From positions 1 to 6,141 of the forward strand of contig CALWWO010000011.1 in assembly GCA_944385265.1 (NCBI GenBank): 6,141 nucleotides of DNA, read 5' to 3'. A model generated the notes under the pieces. That model did not search any database and had not been told where the DNA came from. It saw only the letters and a list, made by a program, of their open reading frames with translations. Shown here in pieces: positions 1 to 6,141 of the stretch. Source of the DNA: an uncultured Oscillospiraceae bacterium (GTDB lineage Bacteria; Bacillota_A; Clostridia; Oscillospirales; Oscillospiraceae). A program made the translations under genes and the position numbers. How positions within the stretch are numbered: the first letter of the stretch is position 1; every line of letters starts with the position of its first letter.

Positions 1-1220
1 AGCTTTCGGCGGATTGGCGGCAGAAATTTGAAAACGCGAAAAAGGCGGCGGCGGTACCGCGGGGGAGGCTGTCGCCCGGCGCGGCTGAGCGCCTTTATAA
101 TAAGAAGCTCAGCGTTACGGCGTCGCGTGTGGACAAATACTATGCATGCAGGTTCTCATATTTCATGCAGTACGGGCTGAGGGCAAAGCAGCGGACGACA
201 GCAGGCTTTGACGCGCCGGAGGCGGGTACATTCATGCATTATCTGCTTGAAAATGTGGCGGGAGAGGCGGAGAGGCTTGGCGGATTTGGGCAGATAGACA
301 GGGAGCAGTGCCGCCGTCTTACGCGGAAATACGCAGCCGAATATGTAAACAGCACGTTAAACGGCTTTAAGGATAAAAACAACCGCTTCAAATATCTGTT
401 CAACAGGCTGGCGTCTGACGCTGAGACGGTAGTTTTAGATATGGCTGACGAGCTTGCAAATTCCGATTTCAAGCCGGTAGATTTCGAGCTCACATTTGCG
501 CCGGACGGCGAGCTTCCGCCCGCCGTGGTGAGCGACGGCGAAACGGAAATAAGCGTCACCGGAATAGTTGACCGCGCCGATGCGTGGATACATAACGATA
601 AGCTGTACCTGCGTGTTGTCGATTATAAGACGGGTAAAAAATCCTTTAGCCTGTCGGACATATGGTACGGCATGGGAATGCAGATGCTGATATACCTTTT
701 TGCGCTCCAACAGACGGGTTATAGCCGATACGGCAGAGAAATAGTACCGGCTGGCGTAATGTACGCCCCTGCGCGCGACATCATTATGGAGATGCCGCGG
801 GGCTCGACAGCGGAGGAGATCGAGTCGGAGCGTATGGGCAAGCTTCGCCGGAGCGGACTGTTTTTAAACGACCCGGAGCTTATCGAGGCTATGGAGCATG
901 GAAAAGCGCCGAAATATCTGCCCGTAAAGTTTAAAAAGGACGGGTCCATATCGTCCGACAGCATAGCGGAGCTGGAAAAGCTGGGCAAGCTTTCAAAGCA
1001 TATCGATAAAATGCTTCTCCAAATGGGAAAGGAGCTGCGTCAGGGGCGGATAGAGGCGCAGCCGTATTACCGCGGAGAGATGGACAACGCCTGCTGCTGG
1101 TGCGATTATTTTGAGGCGTGCCATTTTGAGGACGGCAGCGGCAGCGATAAAATACGGTATCTCCGCAGGCTGAAAACGGCGGAGGCATGGGAAAAGATCG
1201 CCGGAGAGGGGGAAAATTAA
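1..1220 (+). CDS. addB: AddB, ATP-dependent nuclease subunit B (C-terminal part, 5' end outside window)
   Basis: Subunit B of the cytoplasmic AddAB helicase-nuclease, which resects double-strand DNA ends for RecA-dependent repair. The frame is open from position 3 to the TAA at 1218-1220, giving 405 residues, about the last third of a protein usually near 1150 aa. The GTG at 129 is internal, because conserved AddB sequence (LSVTASRVDKYYACRF) runs through it. The RecB-type nuclease domain is intact: His at 237-239, GIVDR with Asp at 570-572, VVDYKTG with catalytic Asp at 621-623 and Lys at 627-629, then GMQMLIYL with Gln at 681-683 and Tyr at 693-695. The Fe-S clamp is visible as one Cys at 147-149, before the nuclease core, and a C-x2-C-x5-C set at 1092, 1101 and 1119, with an extra Cys at 1095. 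The inactive helicase half that recognises Chi in this family lies outside the window. The stop touches the addA start, so the two are one operon. The family call is very secure. Confidence 0.96.
   Translation, partial: LSADWRQKFENAKKAAAVPRGRLSPGAAERLYNKKLSVTASRVDKYYACRFSYFMQYGLRAKQRTTAGFDAPEAGTFMHYLLENVAGEAERLGGFGQIDREQCRRLTRKYAAEYVNSTLNGFKDKNNRFKYLFNRLASDAETVVLDMADELANSDFKPVDFELTFAPDGELPPAVVSDGETEISVTGIVDRADAWIHNDKLYLRVVDYKTGKKSFSLSDIWYGMGMQMLIYLFALQQTGYSRYGREIVPAGVMYAPARDIIMEMPRGSTAEEIESERMGKLRRSGLFLNDPELIEAMEHGKAPKYLPVKFKKDGSISSDSIAELEKLGKLSKHIDKMLLQMGKELRQGRIEAQPYYRGEMDNACCWCDYFEACHFEDGSGSDKIRYLRRLKTAEAWEKIAGEGEN
1203..1212 (+). promoter_or_regulatory. Ribosome binding site of addA inside the end of addB
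   Basis: A purine-rich GGAGAGGGGG run ends 8 bases before the addA ATG at 1221. It lies within the last codons of addB, and the addB TAA directly abuts the ATG. This supports the chosen addA start and implies translational coupling, which would help keep the two subunits in equal amounts. Confidence 0.75.
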
Positions 1221-4200
1221 ATGGGAAAAGTGAATTTTACTCCGGCACAGACGGCGGCGATCGAAAACCGCGGCGGCGCGCTGCTCGTAGCGGCGTCGGC
1301 AGGCTCGGGAAAAACGAGGGTGCTTGTCGAGCGGCTGCTGAATAGGATATCGGATCCGGTACAGGCGCACGATATAAACGAGTTTCTCATAATAACATAT
1401 ACCAAGGCGGCGGCTTCGGAGCTGAAGGGCAAGATCATGGACGAACTTGCCGCCCGTATCGCCGCAGAGCCGGAAAACAGAAGGCTCCGCAGGCAGTACG
1501 GATTATGCTGCATAGCCGATATAAGCACGATACATAGCTTTTGCGGCAATATAATAAGGGAAAACTCGCACGCTTTGGGCATATCGTCCGATTTTCGCAT
1601 TGCGGAGGAGAGCGAAAGCGACATGCTCCGCCGTGCAGTGCTTGACAGCGTGCTTGACGAGCGGTACGAATCCATGCAGGAGCATCCGAATTTCGGTCTT
1701 CTAGCCGATATGATGTCGGCAGGACGAGACGACTCAAAACTCATAGAAACAGTGCTTGAGACGTATAATAAACTGCTTAGCCATCCGCGACCCGATAAGT
1801 GGGCGAGAGAACAGCTTGAGATGTATGATATGTCGGAAATAACAGACATTTCACAGACTTTGTGGGGAGAATTTGTGCTGAATAAGCACAAAATAACCAT
1901 AAAGTGGTGGATAGAAGAAATGGGCATGCTGCTGGAACGCGCGCAGGAGCATGAGGATTTCAAAAAGGCATACGGCGCAAGCTTAACAGAGACGTACAAC
2001 GGGCTTACAAGGCTTGCCGCCGCCATGGATTACGGCTGGGACGAGGCGGTAAAAAACAGCGACGTACCTTTTCCGAGACCGAAAAACATATCGGGGTACG
2101 ACGAATTTAAAGAGACGCGAAATAAATGTAAGACTGCAATGCAGAAGATAAGCGAACAACTCGCCGCCTCTTCGGCTGAGCTTGCCGGAGATATAACCGC
2201 GATGAGACCTGTCGTGGAGGAACTTGTCGCCGTCGTGCTGGATTTTGACCGCGAATACGGCGAGGAAAAAAGAAAAAGAGGCGTGTTGGATTACTCGGAC
2301 CTTGAGCATTATGCTGTAAAGCTGCTTGTAGATGAAAATACCGGTCTTCGCACCGAGCTTGCCGAAAAGATATCCGGCAAGTATGAGGAGATCATGGTGG
2401 ATGAATATCAGGATGTAAACGCGGTGCAGGAGATGATATTCAACGCCGTGTCGCGCGGCGGCGAAAATATTTTTATGGTGGGCGACGTAAAACAATCCAT
2501 ATACCGTTTCAGGCTTGCCGACCCCACGATATTTTTGCAGAAGTACAATATGTTCGCCGACGCTGAAAACGCGCGCGAAGGCGAGGGGCGAAAGATAATC
2601 CTCTCAAACAATTTCCGGTCGAGAAGCGGCGTGCTGTCAGCCGTAAATTACGTGTTTAAAAACGTGATGTCGCCGCAGTTTGGCGAGATGGCTTATACCG
2701 AGAAGGAGTATCTGTACGACGGGCGTGAATTCCCTGATAATTCAGAGCGCGAGGTCGAGCTCGATGTGATCGATATGAGCGAATTATCCGCTGAAGAAGA
2801 CGGGGAAAAGCCGGAAAAAATCGAAGTAGAGGCGAATTTTATCGCCGCGCGCATAAGAGAGCTCGTTTCCGGCGGGATGCAGGTGACCGATGAGGACGGT
2901 CATCTGCGCCCGGTGAGATACGGCGATATAGCGATCCTGCTGCGCTCGACAAAAAGCAAAGCGCCGAGATACGCCGCCGCGCTTGAAAGACTGGATATCC
3001 CGGTCGCACTCGCCGGAAGCGATTCGTTTTTTGAATCAGTCGAGATAAACATAATGATGTCTCTCCTGTCCGTTATCGACAACCCGCTTCAGGATATACC
3101 GCTTATATCGGTGCTGAGAAGTCCGCTGTACGGTTTTACGCCGGACGATCTTGCCGCAATAAGGCTGAAAAACAGAAACGGCTATTTCTACGAGGCGCTT
3201 ATGATGAGGTCGGAGGAGGATGAAAAATGCCGCCTGTTTTTAGATGAGCTTAAATCGTTTCGAGACGCGGCGCCGGATATGACGGCGGATCGGCTCATAT
3301 GGCATATTTACCATACGACCGGAATGCTTGGGATAATCGGCGCGATGCCGGGCGGCGAGCTGCGCGTAAAAAACCTCCGCCGGCTTCTGATATACGCACG
3401 CAAATTTGAAAGCGCGGGATATAAGGGGCTTTTCCTGTTCACTTCGTATATGCGGCAGCTTATGGAAAAGGGAGAAGATCCGTCAGGCGACAGCGACGAA
3501 CAGACGGAAAATGCCGTGCGTATCATGAGTATGCACAAGTCGAAGGGACTGGAGTTCCCGGTGGTATTTTTGGCAGATCTCGCAAAAAAGTTCAATATGG
3601 ACGATACTCGCAAACAGATACTGATACATCCAAAGCTCGGTATTGGCACGAAAATGCGCGATCTGAAGCGAAAGATAGAGTATACTACGATAGCAAGGCA
3701 GGCGATAGCCGAAAAACTCTCGCTTGAGACCATGGCTGAAGAGCTTCGCGTGCTTTACGTCGCGATGACGCGCGCGCAGGAAAAGCTTATAATGGTCTGC
3801 TCGTACTCAAGCTGGGAGCGCGAAAAAAAGCGGCTGGGGACGGAGCACGGTCTTCCCGTACCTCCGCAGATATTGATGGGCAGCAGAAATTCAGCCGAAT
3901 GGGTACTTAGAGCGGCGATTGCCAGACCCGAGGCGGGAATTTTGCGCGGAGACGACAAGTGCGACGGCGAGTGGGACATCCGGCTCATAAACGGCGGAAC
4001 GTATAAGGACGTTAAAACGGTGTATTCGCATTTTGAAAATGAGGAAATGCTGCCTGATATGGAGCTGTTGGAGAGGATAAAAGAAAATATGGCTTTCAAA
4101 TATCCTTATGCCGCCGCCGAAAATATCCCGTCAAAGCTTACTGCTACAGAGCTTAAAGGACTTGTTATAGACGCTGAGCTCTCGGAGGAGGCGGAGCGCA

Positions 4201-4784
4201 TGATAAGCCCGCTGCGCGAGATCAAAGTAAAGCGCCCGTCGTTTGTCGAAAAAAGCGATAAGCTCTCTGCAACAGAAAAGGGCACGCTTATGCATCTCGT
4301 TATGCAGTATATCGACATTGAAAAATGTGTAAGCCGCGAAAATATAGAGGCGGAGATCGTGCGGCTGAGTGAGGACGGTCTCATAAACCGTGAGGACGCC
4401 AAAAGCGTCGATATAGCCATGCTTGAAGCCTTTTTCAGTTCGGCGCTCGGTAGACGGATGAGAGAAGCGCAAAACTGTATGCGCGAGTTTAAATTTTCCA
4501 TACTTGTTCCGTCAAAGGATTTTTATGGGAGCGGCACCGGCGATAATATCCTGCTTCAGGGCGTTATTGACTGCTTTTTTGAAGAGCCGGACGGCTTCGT
4601 CGTGATAGATTTTAAAACTGACAATGTAAATAGCTTCAATATAAATGAACGTGCAAAAATCTATGCCGGACAGATCAGGGCTTACTGCCGCGCTCTGTTT
4701 GAGATCACCGGCCAAAATGTCAAAGAAGCCGATCTGTTTTTCCTGCGTACGGGGCAGACGGTGCGCCTTGAACAAATTTTTTGA
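1221..4784 (+). CDS. addA: AddA, ATP-dependent helicase/nuclease subunit A
   Basis: Subunit A of AddAB: a 3'-5' superfamily 1A (UvrD/RecB-like) DNA helicase with a C-terminal RecB-family nuclease, acting in the cytoplasm on double-strand breaks. It has 1187 residues, close to the roughly 1230 of the Bacillus protein, and looks complete. Motifs in order: Q-motif FTPAQ 6-10; Walker A ASAGSGKT 25-32; Ia ITYTKAAASELK 58-69; STIHSF 102-107; LDYSDLE 356-362; Walker B DEYQD 394-398; III GDVKQS 421-426; IV SNNFRSR 462-468; V MSMHKSKGLEF 769-779; VI LYVAMTRAQ 845-853. The nuclease shows GTLMH with His1025, GVID with Asp1117, IDFKTD with Asp1130 and Lys1132, and QIRAY with Gln1151 and Tyr1155. No expected catalytic residue is missing, so helicase and nuclease should both be active. 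The ATG at 1221 abuts the addB stop and has a good ribosome site. The gene ends with tandem in-frame stops (TGA TAA, 4782-4787). No terminator is visible before rpmE. Motif Ia TYTKAAA differs from the TFTNAAA I recall in Bacillus-type AddA. Confidence 0.97.
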   Translation: MGKVNFTPAQTAAIENRGGALLVAASAGSGKTRVLVERLLNRISDPVQAHDINEFLIITYTKAAASELKGKIMDELAARIAAEPENRRLRRQYGLCCIADISTIHSFCGNIIRENSHALGISSDFRIAEESESDMLRRAVLDSVLDERYESMQEHPNFGLLADMMSAGRDDSKLIETVLETYNKLLSHPRPDKWAREQLEMYDMSEITDISQTLWGEFVLNKHKITIKWWIEEMGMLLERAQEHEDFKKAYGASLTETYNGLTRLAAAMDYGWDEAVKNSDVPFPRPKNISGYDEFKETRNKCKTAMQKISEQLAASSAELAGDITAMRPVVEELVAVVLDFDREYGEEKRKRGVLDYSDLEHYAVKLLVDENTGLRTELAEKISGKYEEIMVDEYQDVNAVQEMIFNAVSRGGENIFMVGDVKQSIYRFRLADPTIFLQKYNMFADAENAREGEGRKIILSNNFRSRSGVLSAVNYVFKNVMSPQFGEMAYTEKEYLYDGREFPDNSEREVELDVIDMSELSAEEDGEKPEKIEVEANFIAARIRELVSGGMQVTDEDGHLRPVRYGDIAILLRSTKSKAPRYAAALERLDIPVALAGSDSFFESVEINIMMSLLSVIDNPLQDIPLISVLRSPLYGFTPDDLAAIRLKNRNGYFYEALMMRSEEDEKCRLFLDELKSFRDAAPDMTADRLIWHIYHTTGMLGIIGAMPGGELRVKNLRRLLIYARKFESAGYKGLFLFTSYMRQLMEKGEDPSGDSDEQTENAVRIMSMHKSKGLEFPVVFLADLAKKFNMDDTRKQILIHPKLGIGTKMRDLKRKIEYTTIARQAIAEKLSLETMAEELRVLYVAMTRAQEKLIMVCSYSSWEREKKRLGTEHGLPVPPQILMGSRNSAEWVLRAAIARPEAGILRGDDKCDGEWDIRLINGGTYKDVKTVYSHFENEEMLPDMELLERIKENMAFKYPYAAAENIPSKLTATELKGLVIDAELSEEAERMISPLREIKVKRPSFVEKSDKLSATEKGTLMHLVMQYIDIEKCVSRENIEAEIVRLSEDGLINREDAKSVDIAMLEAFFSSALGRRMREAQNCMREFKFSILVPSKDFYGSGTGDNILLQGVIDCFFEEPDGFVVIDFKTDNVNSFNINERAKIYAGQIRAYCRALFEITGQNVKEADLFFLRTGQTVRLEQIF

Positions 4785-4792
4785 TAAAACTG

Positions 4793-4821
4793 TTGCAATT
4801 TTGCATCCGGTATGGTAGAAT
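4793..4821 (+). promoter_or_regulatory. Sigma-A promoter of rpmE
   Basis: The -35 is TTGCAA at 4793-4798 and the -10 is TAGAAT at 4816-4821, with the ideal 17-base spacer. A TG at 4813-4814 one base before the -10 makes it an extended -10 promoter. Transcription should start near 4828, leaving a leader of about 32 bases. The -35 begins only 8 bases after the addA stop, so rpmE can be expressed strongly and independently of addBA. Predicted from sequence only. Confidence 0.75.
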
Positions 4822-4826
4822 ACCAT
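4812..4826. repeat. Small perfect dyad over the rpmE -10 (possible operator)
   Basis: ATGGTA at 4812-4817 and TACCAT at 4821-4826 are perfect reverse complements separated by GAA. The dyad covers the extended -10 element, where a bound repressor would block RNA polymerase. It is short and could be chance. It does not resemble the Bacillus Zur box as I remember it. Confidence 0.35.
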
Positions 4827-4843
4827 CTGCACGATGAAATACG

Positions 4844-4853
4844 AAAGAGGTGA
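4844..4853 (+). promoter_or_regulatory. Strong ribosome binding site of rpmE
   Basis: AAAGAGGTGA is a near-perfect match to the anti-Shine-Dalgarno sequence and ends 6 bases before the ATG at 4860. This strength suits a highly made ribosomal protein and fixes the start codon. Confidence 0.85.
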
Positions 4854-4859
4854 ACTCAA

Positions 4860-5060
4860 ATGAAGGAAGGAATTCATCCTGATTACCAGCAGACGACTAT
4901 CAGATGCGCTTGCGGTGAGGTCATTGAAACGGGAAGCACAAAGAAAGATATCAAGGTAGAGATCTGCTCCAAGTGTCACCCTTTTTACACAGGTAAGCAG
5001 AAACTGGTAGACGCCAGCGGTCGTGTTGATAAGTTCAACAAGAAGTTTGGCATCAAATAA
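4860..5060 (+). CDS. rpmE: 50S ribosomal protein L31 (bL31, zinc-binding type)
   Basis: Small protein of the large ribosomal subunit (bL31), which in known ribosomes sits at the central protuberance and contributes to the bridge with the 30S head. The 66 residues match the usual length of about 66-70. It opens with [10 protein letters not shown], typical of the family. It carries the zinc-ribbon cysteines Cys16 and Cys18 (CAC) and Cys36 and Cys39 (CSKC), followed by the hallmark HPFYTG at 40-45 and a basic tail VDKFNKKFG. All four cysteines mark it as the zinc-containing C+ form, not the cysteine-free paralogue made under zinc starvation. The ATG is set by a strong ribosome site. The gene has its own promoter and a terminator directly downstream, so it can be a single-gene unit, though addBA transcripts may read into it. 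Identification is essentially certain. Confidence 0.98.
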   Translation: MKEGIHPDYQQTTIRCACGEVIETGSTKKDIKVEICSKCHPFYTGKQKLVDASGRVDKFNKKFGIK

Positions 5061-5072
5061 AAGTCGTTTGAT

Positions 5073-5113
5073 AAAAGCACCGTGTCTTTATAGGGCACGG
5101 CGCTTTTTGTTTT
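5073..5113 (+). terminator. Intrinsic terminator after rpmE
   Basis: The arm AAAAGCACCGTG at 5073-5084 pairs with CACGGCGCTTTT at 5096-5107, with one A-C mismatch (5079 and 5101). Inner pairing at 5085-5086 with 5094-5095 closes a loop of about 7 bases. The run TTTTTGTTTT at 5104-5113 supplies the U-tract. It ends rpmE transcripts and probably also addBA readthrough, insulating the LysR gene that follows. Confidence 0.9.
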
Positions 5114-5136
5114 GCCTGCTTTGCTTATTGCATATA

Positions 5137-5165
5137 TTGAATTATTACATATTTTGTGATATAAT
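5137..5165 (+). promoter_or_regulatory. Sigma-A promoter of the LysR-type gene
   Basis: The -35 is TTGAAT at 5137-5142 and the -10 is a perfect TATAAT at 5160-5165, with a 17-base spacer. A TG at 5157-5158 gives an extended -10. The expected start is near 5172, leaving a leader of about 41 bases. Such a good promoter on a regulator gene suggests that the level is held down by repression, probably autoregulation. Confidence 0.75.
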
Positions 5166-5167
5166 TT

Positions 5168-5186
5168 TAAGATAGTTAAAATCTTA
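5168..5186. repeat. Dyad at the predicted LysR-gene transcription start (possible operator)
   Basis: TAAGAT at 5168-5173 and ATCTTA at 5181-5186 are perfect reverse complements separated by 7 bases (AGTTAAA). The dyad begins 3 bases after the -10 and spans the predicted start. LysR-type proteins commonly repress their own gene from dyads near the promoter. This one is not a clean T-N11-A box around its own centre, and the region is AT-rich, so chance is possible. Confidence 0.35.
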
Positions 5187-5193
5187 GAAATGC

Positions 5194-5202
5194 GGAAGAG
5201 GG
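5194..5202 (+). promoter_or_regulatory. Ribosome binding site of the LysR-type gene
   Basis: GGAAGAGGG ends 10 bases before the GTG at 5213, slightly farther than ideal. An in-frame TAA at 5210-5212 lies directly before the GTG, so no earlier start is possible. The first in-frame ATG comes well after the DNA-binding domain. The GTG is therefore the start. Confidence 0.75.
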
Positions 5203-5212
5203 TTATCGATAA

Positions 5213-6127
5213 GTGGATATCACCAGTATTGAATACTTTTTACAGCTTGCACAATACGAGCATGTGTCAAAAACAGCAGATTTTTTGAATATTACGCAGT
5301 CTGCGCTCTCAAGGAGCATTTCCGCACTGGAGAATGAGTTGGGAGTAAAGCTTTTTGACCGTTCAGGTAAAAAACTGAGACTGAATAAAAGCGGCGAGGA
5401 GTTTGCAAAATACGCGGCTCAGTCTATGGCGTCTCTCCAGCAAGGCATTGAAAAAGCCCAAAAATTATTGTACGAGTATGAGGCGTATTTATATTGCGGG
5501 CTGTATACTTATTGCGATACTATACAGCCGATGGTGATAGAGTATTCAAAGCTGAATCCGATGGTGAGTATAGAAATGGGTCAAAGGATCCCCGCTAAAA
5601 CCGTTGACGATGAGGATTTTATTTTCTATTCGCTCCACGGCGCTCCGGCAAATATAAAAAGGGGACAGCATTGGATAAGCGTGCCGCTGCGCAAAGAGAG
5701 GTATAAGCTTTTTATCTCGCCTACACAGCTAAAAATCCCAAAAGAGCAAGAGAGTATCGATCTTTCGGTAATAAAAGACATGCCGTTTATAGTGAGCAGA
5801 GGATATGATATGTTTGCACGCGATCTGACTAATGAGATTTGCTGGTTTGCGGGCTTTGCACCCAAAATATACATGACAACGACTAATTTCATTATGAAAA
5901 TAAGGTATATCGATGCGGGATTGGCAGCATCGATAATGCCTGAGAGCTGTGAGGCTGACGCAAAGCTTATAGCACCCGACATACTTGTTTTAGATATAGA
6001 AAATTATGACATAGAGCGGACGGTTTCAGTGATGCGGAAAAGGAAGAGCCTGATGACTGAGACGGCGCTCGATTTTTGGGAATATACGTTAGGCTGGTTT
6101 GGCGTATCAGATGCAAGCGATGATTAA
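5213..6127 (+). CDS. LysR-family transcriptional regulator, target unknown
   Basis: A 304-residue LysR-type regulator, of normal length for the family, which usually acts as a tetramer binding DNA near a target promoter and responding to a small molecule. Residues 1-60 are the winged helix-turn-helix: the opening MDITSIEYFLQLAQ, recognition region around TQSALSRSISALE (28-40), then ELGVKLFDRSGKKLRLNKSG (42-61). A linker helix of about 62-90 follows. Residues from about 91 to 295 form the periplasmic-binding-protein-like effector domain. It is much less conserved, but keeps VPLRKERYKLFIS, a WFAGFAPKIYM segment (the usual region before the second lobe) and AGLAASIMP (235-243), equivalent to the common GxGIxxxP loop. 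No signal peptide or membrane segment is seen. The gene starts with GTG, has its own promoter and follows the rpmE terminator. The usual divergently transcribed target is absent. No ligand can be assigned, and I give no symbol. Confidence 0.93.
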   Translation: MDITSIEYFLQLAQYEHVSKTADFLNITQSALSRSISALENELGVKLFDRSGKKLRLNKSGEEFAKYAAQSMASLQQGIEKAQKLLYEYEAYLYCGLYTYCDTIQPMVIEYSKLNPMVSIEMGQRIPAKTVDDEDFIFYSLHGAPANIKRGQHWISVPLRKERYKLFISPTQLKIPKEQESIDLSVIKDMPFIVSRGYDMFARDLTNEICWFAGFAPKIYMTTTNFIMKIRYIDAGLAASIMPESCEADAKLIAPDILVLDIENYDIERTVSVMRKRKSLMTETALDFWEYTLGWFGVSDASDD

Positions 6128-6141
6128 AACTTGCAGAATAT

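Noticed and set aside
129..1220. A separate 363-residue gene starting at the GTG at 129
   Set aside because: The frame is open to the left edge, and conserved AddB residues lie before and across this codon, so the GTG is internal to a longer addB.
1217..2026. A 269-codon open frame on the minus strand opposite addA
   Set aside because: It lies fully over the conserved helicase motifs of addA, its product is serine-rich and low in complexity with no recognisable domain, and it is an ordinary shadow of codon bias in addA.
4795..4804. GCAATTTTGC palindrome after addA as a possible terminator
   Set aside because: The stem is only four pairs with a 2-base loop, has no following T-run, and overlaps the rpmE -35.
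4512..4979. A minus-strand open frame spanning the end of addA, the gap and half of rpmE
   Set aside because: It crosses two well-supported genes and the rpmE promoter, and its translation resembles no family I know.
5190..5288. A short leader-peptide frame starting at the ATG at 5190, overlapping the LysR start
   Set aside because: It has no ribosome site at a usable distance before the ATG and no attenuator-like codon run; the purine tract there serves the GTG at 5213.
5626..5982. A 118-codon minus-strand open frame inside the LysR gene
   Set aside because: It is opposite a complete regulator whose family landmarks run through the same bases; no independent support.
1..6141. Mobile elements, CRISPR arrays, tRNA or rRNA genes, riboswitches or an undescribed defence-type system
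   Set aside because: Four conventional genes account for nearly all bases. The gaps are 75 and 152 bases and hold promoters and a terminator; I saw no spaced repeats, transposase, cloverleaf or long structured leader.

Overview
This looks like an ordinary chromosomal stretch from a low-to-mid-GC Firmicute, most likely a gut-type member of Clostridia. The evidence is an AddAB-type (not RecBCD) recombination nuclease, near-consensus extended -10 sigma-A promoters, strong AGAGGTGA-like Shine-Dalgarno sites, and heavy use of ATA for isoleucine next to GCG/GGC-rich codons. I cannot fix the genus. All genes are on the + strand and together fill almost the whole window.

Layout. (1) Positions 1-1220 hold the C-terminal third of addB, which enters from the left edge and carries the RecB-type nuclease domain and the four-cysteine Fe-S clamp. 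(2) Positions 1221-4784 hold a complete addA (1187 aa): a UvrD/Rep-like superfamily 1 helicase followed by a second RecB-type nuclease domain. The addB stop abuts the addA ATG (TAAATG), so the two are one translationally coupled operon encoding the AddAB helicase-nuclease for double-strand break end resection. (3) Positions 4860-5060 hold rpmE, ribosomal protein L31 of the zinc-binding four-cysteine type. It has its own good promoter just after the addA stop and a clear intrinsic terminator behind it. (4) Positions 5213-6127 hold a complete LysR-type transcriptional regulator of unknown target, with its own consensus promoter and a GTG start.

How they work together. AddB and AddA are the two subunits of one enzyme. 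No terminator is visible between addA and rpmE, so the addBA transcript probably runs into rpmE and ends at the rpmE terminator, while rpmE also gets strong independent transcription. The LysR gene is a separate unit and no neighbour in the window is an obvious target.

I found no mobile element, CRISPR array, tRNA, rRNA, riboswitch or unknown multi-gene system. The points worth a second look are regulatory: two small perfect dyads sitting on the rpmE -10 region and on the predicted LysR transcription start.
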